A DNA stretch of 64,000 nucleotides from NCBI GenBank assembly GCA_965249775.1, contig OZ252253.1, positions 2,232,001-2,296,000 on the forward strand. The letters run 5' to 3'. The DNA is from UBA822 sp965249775 (GTDB taxonomy: Bacteria; Gemmatimonadota; Gemmatimonadetes; Longimicrobiales; Gaopeijiaceae). The stretch's first letter is position 1, and every line of letters starts with the position of its first letter. The notes under the pieces were generated by a model that did no database searches, was not told the DNA's origin, and saw only the letters and a list, made by a program, of their open reading frames with translations. Below are positions 39,941 to 49,567 of this stretch, in pieces. The translations under genes and the position numbers were made by a program.

Positions 39941-42676
39941 GTGTCCGATCCCATCGCCCGCCTGAACTCCTCCCTCGAGGGCCGCTACACGATCGAGCGT
40001 GAGCTCGGCGAGGGCGGCATGGCCACCGTGTACCTGGCCGATGACCTCAAGCACGAGCGCAAGGTCGCCCTCAAGGTCCTGAAACCCGAGCTAGCCGCCC
40101 TGGTTGGAGCCGAGCGTTTTCTCGCCGAGATCAAGACGACGGCGAACCTGCAGCATCCGCATATCCTGCCGCTCTTCGACTCCGGGGAGGCGGACGGGGC
40201 GGTCTTCCACGTGATGCCCTTCATCGAAGGGGAATCGCTCAGGGATCGCCTGGACCGCGAAAAGCAGATGGGTGTGAAGGACGCGGTGGCCATCACCCAG
40301 AAGGTCGCCGACGCACTCGACTACGCACACGAGCGGGGCGTCGTGCACCGCGACATCAAGCCCGGCAACATCCTGCTCAGCGAGCGGGGCGAGCCGCTGG
40401 TGGCCGACTTCGGGATCGCGCTGGCCGTGGCGCAGGCAGGCGCAGGGCGCATCACGGAGACGGGACTCAGCTTGGGCACGCCCCACTACATGAGCCCGGA
40501 ACAGGCCACGGGCGACCGGGATGTGGATCCGCGATCGGATGTCTTCGCGCTCGGGTGCGTCCTCTACGAGATGCTCGCCGGCGAGCCTCCGTTCGCTGCG
40601 CCCACCGCGCAGGCCGTGCTGGTCCGAATCCTCACGACGGAGGCGCCGTCGATCACCAGTGTGCGTAGGACCGTGCCGCCGAACGTGGCTGCAGCGCTCG
40701 CTCAGGCCCTGGAGAAGCTACCCGCCGACCGCTTCACGAGCGCGACGGAGTTGGCGACGGCTCTGGGGGACGAGAGCTTCACGTATCAGGCTCGGCCCCC
40801 AAAGACGGTCCCGACCCCGGCGCCCGCGCCGGAGCCGATAGCCCTGCCCACAGCCGCGCCCGTCGGGGCGGCTCGACCGTGGCATCGTGATCGTCGTTTG
40901 GTTACAAGCCTGACGGCCGGCTTGGCCCTAGCGGCAACAGCCGCGTGGGGGTGGTTCAAGCCACCACCACCCGTTCAACCCGTCCACGCCACACGCTCGG
41001 TCGTCGACCTTGGCGACATCTCACTCGGTCCCAGGGACGAGATCATCGTGTCACCGGATGGTTCACGCTTCGCCTTAGCCGGGACCGTGGACCGCCAGAC
41101 GTCTCTCTACTGGCGTGACGCTGCCGAGGAGAGCTTCCGGGTGATTCCGGGGACGGAAAACGCCCGTGAGCCGGCGTTCTCACCCGAGGGGGACTGGATC
41201 GTCTATGGCACGTTCGGAGGTGGTCTATTCAAGGTCTCGCTTTCGGGGGGAGCGCCCACTCCGGTCGTCCCTTCGGGTAACGTGTCTCCGCGCGGGCCAC
41301 GCTGGGGCGATGACGGGACGATCGTGTTCAGCGGCCCGCAAGGCACGCACCGGGTGCCCGATACGGGTGGCGAGCCCGTGCTTCTCCGCGAAAGCGGGGG
41401 AGGGTTCACCAGCCCTTCGCTTCTTCCAGGCGGAGGGGCGGTAATCGGTGCTGTGAGTGGCGGCGGGATCGTGCTTCTCGATCTGGAGACGGACTCACTC
41501 CGAGAATTGGTCCCCGTCGGTTTCGATCCCCATTACGTGGACACGGGCCACATCCTTTACGCCGATGGCTCGGGGGGACTGTGGGCGCTCCCCTTCGACG
41601 CGAGCCGTCGCGAAGTGCTCGGCGGGGCTGTTCCGATTCTCGACGGGCTGAGCATCTACGGGGGCGGTGGTGGACGTCTCTACTCTCGTTTGTCGGTTTC
41701 GCGCAACGGGACGCTCATATACGGAGCGGGAGGAGGTGCCGGTGGCGCGGGCCTGGCGGTAGAGCTCCTGGTCGTGGATCTAGAGGGCAACATTGTGGAA
41801 GAGCCGCCCCTGGACCCACGCAATTTCTTTGACCACCGTTGGTCCCCTGACGGGCGATCTATCGTCTATGCCAGTGTGGAGACGGGGGATCAGGACCCCC
41901 ACGTCTTCACCTACGACTTGGTCCTGGGGACTACCCCGAGGCAGCTCACATTCGAAGGGATCAATGTCAGCCCCGTCTGGTCACCCGATGGCAGCCGTGT
42001 CGCGTTCCGTTCGAGCCGCGAGGGTACGCAGGATTACGACCTGTTCGTGAAGAACGTCAACGATAACTCGCCCCCCGAGGCGATCCTGACCCTTCCGGGC
42101 CGTCAGTCCCCAACCCACTGGCCCTCCGACGATGTGCTGATCTTCCAGAACGGGAGCCCACCCGATCTCTGGATCGTGGATCCATCGTCGGACAGCGCAG
42201 TGGCGGGTGAATACCTCTCGTCCGAGGTCGCCCTCGTCGAGATGCGAGTCTCGCCGTCTAGCGATCTTGCCGCTTACACCTCCCTGGAGTCCGGGACGCC
42301 TGAGATCTACGTGCGGAGCTTCCCCGAGCCGGGTGCGCGGGAGAGGGTTTCCCCAGGGGCGGGGCGATTCCCGTTCTGGTCCCCCGACGGGAACACGATC
42401 TACTACTGGACCCCGGGACAAGGCTCCGCTCTCACCCTCATGGGTGCCCGAGTTCAGCGGGGACCGCCGTTCGTAGTGACGAACACGGACTCGATCCTTG
42501 AGGGCCCATACCAACAGCTCAATTGGGCGATCCACCCCGACGGAGACCGGATCATTGTGACACGGGAGGTCACGTCCCTGTCGGCGGAGGCGCCTGGGGA
42601 CGGTCCAGCGAGTCCCGAGCGATTCCTGGTGGTGGTGAACTGGTTCGAGGAACTGCTGGAGCGGGTGGGGAACTAG
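39941..42676 (+). CDS. Serine/threonine kinase fused to a beta-propeller (paralogue 1)
   Basis: The 911-residue protein has a full kinase domain (about 15-275): GEGGMATVYLADDL, VALKVLKPE with the ATP lysine, HRDIKPGNILL, DFGIALAVA and SPEQATGD. A Pro/Ala linker (about 285-310) and one membrane helix (LTAGLALAATAAWGWF) lead to a C-terminal periplasmic TolB/WD40-like propeller (about 350-905) with repeated WSPDG or FSPEGDW units. The start is GTG 39941, aligned with the paralogue at 44724. Such kinase-propeller fusions are very common in Gemmatimonadota. Ligand unknown. Confidence 0.93.
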   Translation: MSDPIARLNSSLEGRYTIERELGEGGMATVYLADDLKHERKVALKVLKPELAALVGAERFLAEIKTTANLQHPHILPLFDSGEADGAVFHVMPFIEGESLRDRLDREKQMGVKDAVAITQKVADALDYAHERGVVHRDIKPGNILLSERGEPLVADFGIALAVAQAGAGRITETGLSLGTPHYMSPEQATGDRDVDPRSDVFALGCVLYEMLAGEPPFAAPTAQAVLVRILTTEAPSITSVRRTVPPNVAAALAQALEKLPADRFTSATELATALGDESFTYQARPPKTVPTPAPAPEPIALPTAAPVGAARPWHRDRRLVTSLTAGLALAATAAWGWFKPPPPVQPVHATRSVVDLGDISLGPRDEIIVSPDGSRFALAGTVDRQTSLYWRDAAEESFRVIPGTENAREPAFSPEGDWIVYGTFGGGLFKVSLSGGAPTPVVPSGNVSPRGPRWGDDGTIVFSGPQGTHRVPDTGGEPVLLRESGGGFTSPSLLPGGGAVIGAVSGGGIVLLDLETDSLRELVPVGFDPHYVDTGHILYADGSGGLWALPFDASRREVLGGAVPILDGLSIYGGGGGRLYSRLSVSRNGTLIYGAGGGAGGAGLAVELLVVDLEGNIVEEPPLDPRNFFDHRWSPDGRSIVYASVETGDQDPHVFTYDLVLGTTPRQLTFEGINVSPVWSPDGSRVAFRSSREGTQDYDLFVKNVNDNSPPEAILTLPGRQSPTHWPSDDVLIFQNGSPPDLWIVDPSSDSAVAGEYLSSEVALVEMRVSPSSDLAAYTSLESGTPEIYVRSFPEPGARERVSPGAGRFPFWSPDGNTIYYWTPGQGSALTLMGARVQRGPPFVVTNTDSILEGPYQQLNWAIHPDGDRIIVTREVTSLSAEAPGDGPASPERFLVVVNWFEELLERVGN

Positions 42677-42995
42677 CGCGGCCGCGTGGAGCGCAGTCGC
42701 CTGCTATCCGGACATCGATCAGTCCCATCTGGCCGTCGCCCCGCCTCATCTGAACATCAATCCGTCCCATCCGGCCATTGACAGATCTGCGGGCGCACTC
42801 CGGGGATGGTCCGGGACGCGGCTCACGCTTCGCTCCTGAGGCCGGTCGCTGCCCGTGGAACTGCGTGGCGGCCTGACATCTCCTTCGCAGGTCTGCCAGC
42901 GCCCCTTTCCCAGTCTGACAGCCTCCCTGAGCCTCGAAAATCACCCCGTTATATTGTGACCTAACTTGTTGCAATTATTGGGGATAGGAGGGGTG
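42677..42995. other. Intergenic region between kinase and DUF222 genes
   Basis: About 319 bases with no convincing gene. Near 42706-42783 two imperfect copies of a roughly 38-bp unit appear (each holding ACATC(G/A)ATC(A/C)GTCCCATC). AT content rises near 42945-42985, which may hold the promoter of the following gene, whose ribosome site is ATAGGAGGGG. Confidence 0.5.
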
Positions 42996-43526
42996 ATGGA
43001 GACGATGGAAGCCAAAGAAGCGACCGAGACGAAGGAAACGACGGAAACGATGGACCCGACGGAGACGACGGAAACTATCGGAACCATGGATCAGGAGTCG
43101 ATCGAGTCCGACGCACGCGACGACCGCATGGACCGCGTCGCGATACTGTACGCTGAGATCACGGCCGCGACCCGCGAGTTCCTGAGGGCGCTCGCCGAAT
43201 CGGACCGGCACGGCGACTGGGCCGAAGCGGGCTACGGCTCGTGCGCCGAGTGGCTGGCGTGGCAGATCGGTATCAACAGGAACACGGCGAACGAGAAGGT
43301 CCGAGCGGCCCGGGCGCTCGAGGGTCTCCCGCTCATCTCAGACGCGATGGCCCAGGGAGAAATCTCGTACTCGAAGGTCCGGTCGCTCACGCGCGCGGCC
43401 ACGGCCGACAATGAGGCGGAGCTGCTGGCGTTCGCCCGAGCCCGGCTCGGCCGCGAACCTGGAGCGGATGGTCCGGGGCTGGAAGAGGCTCCATCGTTCC
43501 GACGAACAGCGAGCGGAGCGCATTAG
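42996..43526 (+). CDS. DUF222/13E12-type HNH endonuclease gene, N-terminal part (frameshifted)
   Basis: The first reading frame gives a Thr/Glu-rich low-complexity start (METMEAKEATETKETTETMD and more) and then a DUF222-like helical region: EFLRALAESDRHGDWAEAGY, CAEWLAWQIGINRNTANEKV, ARALEGLPLISDAMAQGE. Around 43436-43455 the homology moves to the +1 frame, where the HNH half continues. One extra base would explain this, either as a mutation or a sequencing error. Such proteins are abundant and probably act on DNA; their role is unclear. ATG 42996 follows ATAGGAGGGG. Confidence 0.75.
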   Translation: METMEAKEATETKETTETMDPTETTETIGTMDQESIESDARDDRMDRVAILYAEITAATREFLRALAESDRHGDWAEAGYGSCAEWLAWQIGINRNTANEKVRAARALEGLPLISDAMAQGEISYSKVRSLTRAATADNEAELLAFARARLGREPGADGPGLEEAPSFRRTASGAH

Positions 43527-44592
43527 GCACCGGAGCCGCTGCTTCTCGGTCTTTCCCGACGAGGACGGAATGTACGTCGTGAAGGGACGGTTGACTGCGG
43601 AGGTCGCAGCCGTGCTCATGCGGGCGGTCGAGGCGGCGAGCGACGCGCTCTTCGCCGAGTCCGCCAAGGACGACGGCGAGCGGACGGAGCCCCAGCAGTT
43701 ACGGGCCGACGCGGTGGGGCTCTTGGCCGAGCGGGCCCTAGCGGCGGGCTTCAGTGGGGACGAGGCGGCGGGCTTCGGCAGGGATGAAGCGGCGAGCTTC
43801 GCCAGGGACGAAGCACCTGTGTCCGGATCCCGGGCGGAGCGTTATCAGGTCATGCTGTACGTCGAGCCGGAAACGCTCGCCGAGCACGTCGAGCCCGGCA
43901 TGTCCGAGCTCGAAGACGGCACGCGAGTTTCCGCGGAAACTGCCCGGAGGCTCGCGTGCGACGCGAGTCGGGTCAAAGTCAGCAGTGACGGGCGGGACTC
44001 AGCGGCGGGCTCAGCCGATCACTCACCTCACGGCTCCGTGCTCGATGTGGGTCGTAGGACCCGCACCGTGCCCTCGGCACTGCGGCGTGCGCTCGAGGCC
44101 AGAGACCGCGGGTGCCGGTTCCCAGGCTGTGGGCTCCGCTTCACCGACGCGCATCACATCGTGCACTGGGCGGACGGCGGCGAGACCACACTGGCGAATA
44201 TGGTGCTGCTCTGTAGGCGACACCACCGGAGGGTGCACGAGGACGGATTTCGTGTCTTTAGCGACAAGAACGCTCAGGTTGTCTTCTACACGCCCAAGGG
44301 GAGGGCATTCACCGAAGTACCGCAGATGCCGAAGCTGCCCAAGGTGCCGGAGCTCCCAAACGTCCCGGAGTTCCCCTCGGATCCCTTCCAAAGGCTCGTG
44401 AGACGGAACCGAGAACGCGGGATCGAGCCCGACTGGCTGACCGGGATGCCGCAATGGAAGCGCGACCACGACATCCCGTGGGAGATCGAGGGCCCCGCAC
44501 TGGAAGCGGTCCTCTCGGCGGGTGACCGGGACGAGGGCAGGCCGGATGAGGTCGAACCGCAGGACGACCAGGTGGTGGAGACCGCGGCCTGA
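43411..44592 (+). CDS. DUF222/13E12-type HNH endonuclease gene, C-terminal part (frameshifted)
   Basis: This frame takes over from the N-terminal part with ANLERMVRGWKRLHRSDEQR and continues to the HNH nuclease domain (about 228-272): CRFPGCG (zinc Cys), DAHHIVHWADGG, NMVLLCRRHHRRVHE. Between them is a short stretch of tandem repeats (GFSGDEAAGFGRDEAASFAR). The ATG at 43411 lies within the frameshift zone and is unlikely to be a real start. The protein may be active only if the shift is an error or is bypassed. Confidence 0.75.
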   Translation: MRRSCWRSPEPGSAANLERMVRGWKRLHRSDEQRAERIRHRSRCFSVFPDEDGMYVVKGRLTAEVAAVLMRAVEAASDALFAESAKDDGERTEPQQLRADAVGLLAERALAAGFSGDEAAGFGRDEAASFARDEAPVSGSRAERYQVMLYVEPETLAEHVEPGMSELEDGTRVSAETARRLACDASRVKVSSDGRDSAAGSADHSPHGSVLDVGRRTRTVPSALRRALEARDRGCRFPGCGLRFTDAHHIVHWADGGETTLANMVLLCRRHHRRVHEDGFRVFSDKNAQVVFYTPKGRAFTEVPQMPKLPKVPELPNVPEFPSDPFQRLVRRNRERGIEPDWLTGMPQWKRDHDIPWEIEGPALEAVLSAGDRDEGRPDEVEPQDDQVVETAA

Positions 44593-44723
44593 GGGGGATC
44601 CCAGTTTCCGCGGAAACTGGAAAGCTGCCAAGTCCCTGAGGGAGCCCTTGGAGGGGCCTGTCGTGCTTGCGTCCTGCGGCCCGCCTTCGGATGTTGACCA
44701 CAGTCTGATCCTGGAGTGCGCCC

Positions 44724-47408
44724 ATGTCCGACACCATCACCCGCCTGAACGCCGCCCTCGAGGGCCGCTACACGATCGAGCGAGAGCTCGGCGAGGGCGG
44801 CATGGCCACGGTCTACTTGGCCGACGACCTCAAGCACGAACGCAAGGTCGCCCTCAAACTTCTGAAACCTGAGCTGGCCGCACTGGTTGGAGCCGAGCGT
44901 TTCCTCGCCGAAATCAAGACGACAGCCAACCTGCAGCATCCGCACATCCTGCCGCTCTTCGACTCAGGGGAGGCGGACGGCTACCTCTTCTACGTGATGC
45001 CTTATGTGGAAGGCGAGACTCTGCAGGACCGGATCAACCGCGAGAAGCAGCTCCCGGTGGATGAGGCGGTTCGCATCGCTACAGCCGTGGGCAATGCGCT
45101 CCAGACCGCACACGAACAGGGCATCATCCATCGCGACATCAAGCCCGCGAACATCCTGTTGGGCCGTGGCGAGCCGCTGATCGCCGACTTTGGAATCGCG
45201 CTTGCGGCTGGTGCAGCCGGCGCCAACCGCCTCACCGAGACCGGCCTCAGCCTGGGCACGCCGTACTACATGAGCCCCGAGCAGGCCACCGGCGATCAAG
45301 TCGTAGGACCGTCCACCGACACTTATGCGTTGGGATCTGTGCTGTACGAGATGTTGGTCGGGGATCCGCCCTATCCGGGAAGCACGGCCCAAGCGGTGTT
45401 GGGCAAGATCATCGCGGGTGAGACGGTATCGGCAATCAAGCACCGACCATCGATTCCGGCAAACGTCGACGCGGCCGTTAGCTGTGCGCTGGAGAAGCTG
45501 CCAGCGGATCGGTTCCCGTCGGCCAAGGACTTCGTTAGGGCACTGGCCGACAAGCACTTCCGCCACGGAGAGGCGCCGGAGAGCGCAGCGGCGAGCACTG
45601 GTCCCTCGAGGGGGTCGGCGATCGCGGCGAGTGCACTTGCGGCCGTGCTGGCCCTAGCCCTCGGATGGTCGCTCATCCGCTCCGGCCCGCCCACGCCGGT
45701 CATCCGGTACAGCCTGGCACTTTCACCCGGCGAAGAACTCGCAGGAGGCATCGTCCGACCGCGCATGGCGTTGTCACCGGACGGTGAGAGGTTGCTCTAC
45801 GTCGGTCCGGGCGACGGGGTGGAGAGTCGGCTGTGGGTCCGGCAACGCGACGAGCTTCAGGGGACTCAACTCTTCGGGTCCGAAGGGGCACAGAGCCCGT
45901 TCTTTTCGCCGGACGGTACGCAGTTCGGCTTCTCGCGGGACAATGATGGAACTCTCGAGCTGGCGGTGGCGTCGTTCAGCGGCGGTGCGCCGGTGACGCT
46001 GGTCGATACGCTCGTGGGAAGAGACGGCGGCAGTTGGGGGTCCGACGGTTTCATCTACTACGATGGGCTGACAGGGGGTGGTACACGCGGAATCATGCGC
46101 GTCCCGGCCACCGGCGGCACCCCCGAGCAGGTCACCACCGTCGATACTGAGCGAGGTGAAACGGATCACGTCTGGCCTCACATCCTCCCCGAGGCGAACG
46201 GCCTGCTTTTCACGGTGATTCGGAACACCAACCTGACCGACGCGGACATCGGCGCGTCTGAAGTGACGAGTGGTGAGCACCAGATCCTGAACCGGGGCGT
46301 CGTAGCCAAGTATGCGACTTCCGGCCACCTACTATACGTCTCGACTGAGGGGGTCCTGCTTGCCGCCCCGTTCGATCCGTCCAGGCTCGAGCGAACCGGC
46401 GACGGGGTAGAATTGGCTAGTGGACTCAACGTGCGCACGGTGGGGGCGGTGGACCTCGCCCTCTCCCACACGGGCCGCTTGGCTTATGTAACCGGGTCAC
46501 TCTCCCCGCGTTACGGCGAACTGCTATGGGTGGATCGGAGCGGGAATGGGGAACTCATCGACCCCGACTGGGTGGAGAATTTCTCGTCGTTCTCCCTTTC
46601 CCCGGACGACAGTCAGTTGGCGGTGACGGTGTTGCTCGCCGATTTCAGCGGACAGGCGCAGGTCGTTAACAAACCGCTCCCCCAGGGACCGGGCGTCCTC
46701 CTGACACCCCCGACGAACCAGAATGACCGCCCCGTCTGGTCGCCCGACGGGCAGTCCGTGCTCTTCCAGACGAATCGAAACGGTACGGCCGACATCTACT
46801 CGCGCAGGGCCGACGGGAGTGCAGATGCGGAACCCGTCCTGTCCGGTACCGCCAACTACACGAGCGCAAGATTCTCTCCCGACGGCTCCTGGTTGATTTA
46901 CGTCGAGGATGACGAGTTGTACGCCCGCCGGACCGGGACGGAGGGCGAACCCGAGGCGCTCGGCATCAACCCGTGGCGGGGAGCCCCCGGGTCGATTTCC
47001 CCGAACGGCCGTTGGCTGGCATACGCGGCGAGTACGTCAGACGATCCGGGCGATGTCGACGTGTACGTGGTTCCCTTTCCCAACACCACTGCCTCGATAT
47101 CGAGAATCTCCGCCCAGGGCGGGTTCTCGCCGATCTGGTCGCACAGTGGCGGCGAGCTGTTCTACAAGACGCTGGACCGTGAGCTCGTCTCCCTGGACGT
47201 GCTCGACAGTCCCGATTTCTCACCCGGCGAACGCCGAATCTTGTTCACCCTCGGCGACGCGTATATCTGGGATGCACCCGGTGTCTACGACATCTCCAGC
47301 GCTGACGATCGCTTCGTGATGATAGGCCTGCGGACGGGTGGGCTCGCCAGCGAGTTGATCGTGGTGGAGAACTTCTTCGAGGAGCTCGAGGAGCGAGTGG
47401 GGTACTAA
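44724..47408 (+). CDS. Serine/threonine kinase fused to a beta-propeller (paralogue 2)
   Basis: The 894-residue protein has the same layout as the gene at 39941: kinase domain (GEGGMATVYLADDL, VALKLLKPE, HRDIKPANILL, DFGIALAAG, SPEQATGD), one helix (ALAAVLALALGWSLI, about 298-312) and a TolB/WD40-like propeller with WSPDG, FSPDGTQFG and ISPNGRWLAY units. The first 80 residues are almost identical to the paralogue at both protein and DNA level, whereas the propellers differ much, so the two kinases probably share regulation but sense different ligands. ATG start. Confidence 0.93.
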   Translation: MSDTITRLNAALEGRYTIERELGEGGMATVYLADDLKHERKVALKLLKPELAALVGAERFLAEIKTTANLQHPHILPLFDSGEADGYLFYVMPYVEGETLQDRINREKQLPVDEAVRIATAVGNALQTAHEQGIIHRDIKPANILLGRGEPLIADFGIALAAGAAGANRLTETGLSLGTPYYMSPEQATGDQVVGPSTDTYALGSVLYEMLVGDPPYPGSTAQAVLGKIIAGETVSAIKHRPSIPANVDAAVSCALEKLPADRFPSAKDFVRALADKHFRHGEAPESAAASTGPSRGSAIAASALAAVLALALGWSLIRSGPPTPVIRYSLALSPGEELAGGIVRPRMALSPDGERLLYVGPGDGVESRLWVRQRDELQGTQLFGSEGAQSPFFSPDGTQFGFSRDNDGTLELAVASFSGGAPVTLVDTLVGRDGGSWGSDGFIYYDGLTGGGTRGIMRVPATGGTPEQVTTVDTERGETDHVWPHILPEANGLLFTVIRNTNLTDADIGASEVTSGEHQILNRGVVAKYATSGHLLYVSTEGVLLAAPFDPSRLERTGDGVELASGLNVRTVGAVDLALSHTGRLAYVTGSLSPRYGELLWVDRSGNGELIDPDWVENFSSFSLSPDDSQLAVTVLLADFSGQAQVVNKPLPQGPGVLLTPPTNQNDRPVWSPDGQSVLFQTNRNGTADIYSRRADGSADAEPVLSGTANYTSARFSPDGSWLIYVEDDELYARRTGTEGEPEALGINPWRGAPGSISPNGRWLAYAASTSDDPGDVDVYVVPFPNTTASISRISAQGGFSPIWSHSGGELFYKTLDRELVSLDVLDSPDFSPGERRILFTLGDAYIWDAPGVYDISSADDRFVMIGLRTGGLASELIVVENFFEELEERVGY

Positions 47409-47956
47409 TCCCCAACCGTGATCGCAGGCGGAAAGATGTGCCTAGGCGTGCTAGGGGCCACCCTCAAGACATAGAGATCGATTCCCGCGGCGATCAACAC
47501 ACCCATGACGAAATTCACTAATGTGAATAGCGGAGTCACCAGCAGGGCCATGAACAGGGCGCCACCAAAGTCGCCACCGATGAATTGCGAGGCAGCGGTG
47601 GCGAGCCCCATGACGGCTGAGTTGACCGCCGCGAGCAGGGGAAGGCTGCTCGTCATGGCGAAAACGGCGACTGGCAGGGTCTTGGACGCCTCTGCGCCCC
47701 TGTGTTGTCCCTCGTCGATGATGTTATTGAGCTTCTCGCAAATGCTGCGGGCCATGAGTGCGAAGACCGGCAGGTTGACCCACATGAGCCATGATGGGAC
47801 AGGAAGCATGAACCCGACGACCAGGATGACGCCTGCGAAGAGGACAGTCGCCGCCAGAGCGTAACGCCACCCGAGGTAAAGAAAGCCGAGAGGGCCAAGA
47901 ACGAGCGCTAACCAGCCCGCCACCTTGGGCTCCTTTCGCTTGAGATCGACCTCCAT
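47405..47956 (-). CDS. Integral membrane protein of unknown function
   Basis: The 183-residue protein starts MEVDLKRKEPKVAGWLALVL and has four or five hydrophobic segments (about 13-30, 35-55, 57-75, 95-120, 130-165). A GGAGGAG site lies 10 bases before ATG 47954-47956, and another in-frame ATG at 47998 also has a fair site. Its stop overlaps the convergent kinase stop by 4 bases. The GPLGFLYLGW turn is reminiscent of small TM2-like or YIP-like membrane proteins, but no family is secure. Confidence 0.65.
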   Translation of the reverse strand: MEVDLKRKEPKVAGWLALVLGPLGFLYLGWRYALAATVLFAGVILVVGFMLPVPSWLMWVNLPVFALMARSICEKLNNIIDEGQHRGAEASKTLPVAVFAMTSSLPLLAAVNSAVMGLATAASQFIGGDFGGALFMALLVTPLFTLVNFVMGVLIAAGIDLYVLRVAPSTPRHIFPPAITVGD

Positions 47957-48121
47957 TGGACCCGAACTCCTCCGATTTCGAACGCGGATGGGACTCATCC
48001 ACCCACTCCTACAACGATGCCAACCCAGGGCGTGAGCATCAAGACAAATGATGCATCGCAAGGCGCGCCGCCGTTACATTTTGTTGCGGTCCCCATTGGG
48101 TAGGGGCAACTTGGGCGCACT

Positions 48122-48619
48122 ATGACGAGCCGATCTGAAGGTCCCTTTAAGCACTTCGTCCGAAAGATCCAGCGGTGGTCCCTCCGACAGGCCCCCCTGT
48201 ATGGTGCAGAACGGGCTCGTCGTGAGCTGGTTCAGAAAGTTGAAGGAGCAGGTCGCAAACTGAGGAACAACGCGCGCCTTCCAGGGAGGGCGATAGGCTA
48301 CAGCAAGTGTCGCCGCTGGGGCTGCGACTTCAATATCTCAGCCGGGAAGGAGTACTGCCCCGGCTGCGGGTACCCGCGGTCGCTGTGGCGTCGTGTGCTC
48401 GTGTACCTGAGAATCGCACCCGGGGGGCGATCCCTGCGCCCGGCCGAAGCCGAGGCCTGGAAGGTCATCGACAAAGCACAGGCTGAATGGCAGAAGCTCG
48501 CCACCTTGTCGGGAGATCTCACCGGCTATCACAAGCCGAAGATGACGCCCGAGCAGAAGGCTGCCATTGAGAAGGGCGAGGAGCCAGCCGAAAGGCCCAG
48601 GCCGCCCTCCAGCGCTTGA
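48122..48619 (+). CDS. Zinc-ribbon-containing protein, unknown function
   Basis: The 165-residue basic protein has a four-cysteine ribbon near residues 63-82 (C-x4-C-x10-C-x2-C, ending CPGCGYP) that should bind zinc. A long helical region (RPAEAEAWKVIDKAQAEWQK) and a charged Lys/Glu/Pro tail follow. It is the first of three overlapping small genes; its stop overlaps the next start as TTGA. No family recognised. Confidence 0.55.
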   Translation: MTSRSEGPFKHFVRKIQRWSLRQAPLYGAERARRELVQKVEGAGRKLRNNARLPGRAIGYSKCRRWGCDFNISAGKEYCPGCGYPRSLWRRVLVYLRIAPGGRSLRPAEAEAWKVIDKAQAEWQKLATLSGDLTGYHKPKMTPEQKAAIEKGEEPAERPRPPSSA

Positions 48620-49080
48620 AGGAAATCGAAGTCGCGCGCTGGCAGAACGCCTGGATTCCGGTTGCCCTTCGTCTTGCAGACGAGAGCCTCAATGACGCCC
48701 AACTAGCGACGATCGACAAGGAGCTCTACCGCCACACGAGGGCCGGCTCGGCGCTCAACAAGCGGTGGAATCGCGGCATTCCGGATTACGAAGGGCTCTT
48801 CACCTCAAAGACGAAATCGATGGACCCGTCGGTCTTTCGACTCGCCGTGACCATCATCCGAATTCGGGAGTGGATCAGCGCGAGGCGGACCGTGAGAGCC
48901 CTCTCCGATATTTCGTCGTTTACGGATGATTCGGCGACCCTGGACGGGATCGCGGCCGACGATATCTCCGAGTGGCTGGAGACGATCTACGACCGGGATG
49001 AGCAGTTGGAACAGCTCACGAACGAGGCGCTCCGCCTGGATGCGGAAGAGGACGTGGAGCGACTGCTAGGGTCCGGCTAG
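48616..49080 (+). CDS. Conserved helical protein, unknown function
   Basis: The 154-residue protein looks fully helical, acidic at its end (DRDEQLEQLTNEALRLDAEEDVERLLGSG), with no signal or membrane segment. The start is TTG 48616 in a TTGA overlap with the zinc-ribbon gene, and the stop overlaps the GTG of the next gene by one base, so the three appear to be made together. No family recognised. Confidence 0.5.
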   Translation: MKEIEVARWQNAWIPVALRLADESLNDAQLATIDKELYRHTRAGSALNKRWNRGIPDYEGLFTSKTKSMDPSVFRLAVTIIRIREWISARRTVRALSDISSFTDDSATLDGIAADDISEWLETIYDRDEQLEQLTNEALRLDAEEDVERLLGSG

Positions 49081-49505
49081 TGCCCATGTTCGATCCAGTT
49101 GGTCTCAATAGCGCCCGCGTCACGTTCGTTGGATTGGTCGTGCTATTCATTCTCGTGGTGTTGATACGGTCCCCCTCCGACGCGCCGGGGCCCATGAATA
49201 CCGCCGAGGGGGAGGCGACCGAGGCGCCGGCCGGCGTGGAGGGGGTAGACGGGAACTCCTCACAGCAGGCCCCTGGCGGGACCATCGTGGGGACTCCGGC
49301 GGAGACGGAGCCGCCCGTGCGTACCGGCTGCTTTCGCTCTGGGAGTAGCCGCGCCGAGGTTCGCAGAGCCATGGGAGAGCCAGGCGCGGTCGTGTTTGGG
49401 GTCTGGGAGTACGGAGAGTCCTGGGTGACTTTCGGCTATGGCCAGGTCCTCGATTTTTCGAACGAAGGCGGCAACCTCAGACTGTGCGAATCAGATCCAC
49501 AGTAA
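49080..49505 (+). CDS. Membrane-anchored protein with a BamE/SmpA-like C-terminal domain
   Basis: The 141-residue protein has one N-terminal helix (VTFVGLVVLFILVVLI), a flexible acidic linker (about 32-75) and a small C-terminal domain: GCFRSGSSRAEVRRAMGEPG, then GESWVTFGYGQVLDFSNEG. The G-x-S-x-x-E-V-x-x-x-x-G-x-P pattern resembles the BamE/SmpA/OmlA fold, which is found in envelope assembly proteins, but the match is loose. The start is GTG 49080, overlapping the previous stop by one base. Confidence 0.5.
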   Translation: MPMFDPVGLNSARVTFVGLVVLFILVVLIRSPSDAPGPMNTAEGEATEAPAGVEGVDGNSSQQAPGGTIVGTPAETEPPVRTGCFRSGSSRAEVRRAMGEPGAVVFGVWEYGESWVTFGYGQVLDFSNEGGNLRLCESDPQ

Positions 49506-49567
49506 GGTCTACCGAAATCGCACTAAGGTCTTTTGACGCCCTGGAACGCCAGGAATACATTGCGCCG

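Noticed and set aside
48755..48770. AACAAGCG near 48757 as an attC box
   Set aside because: It lies in the middle of a coding frame with no paired box.
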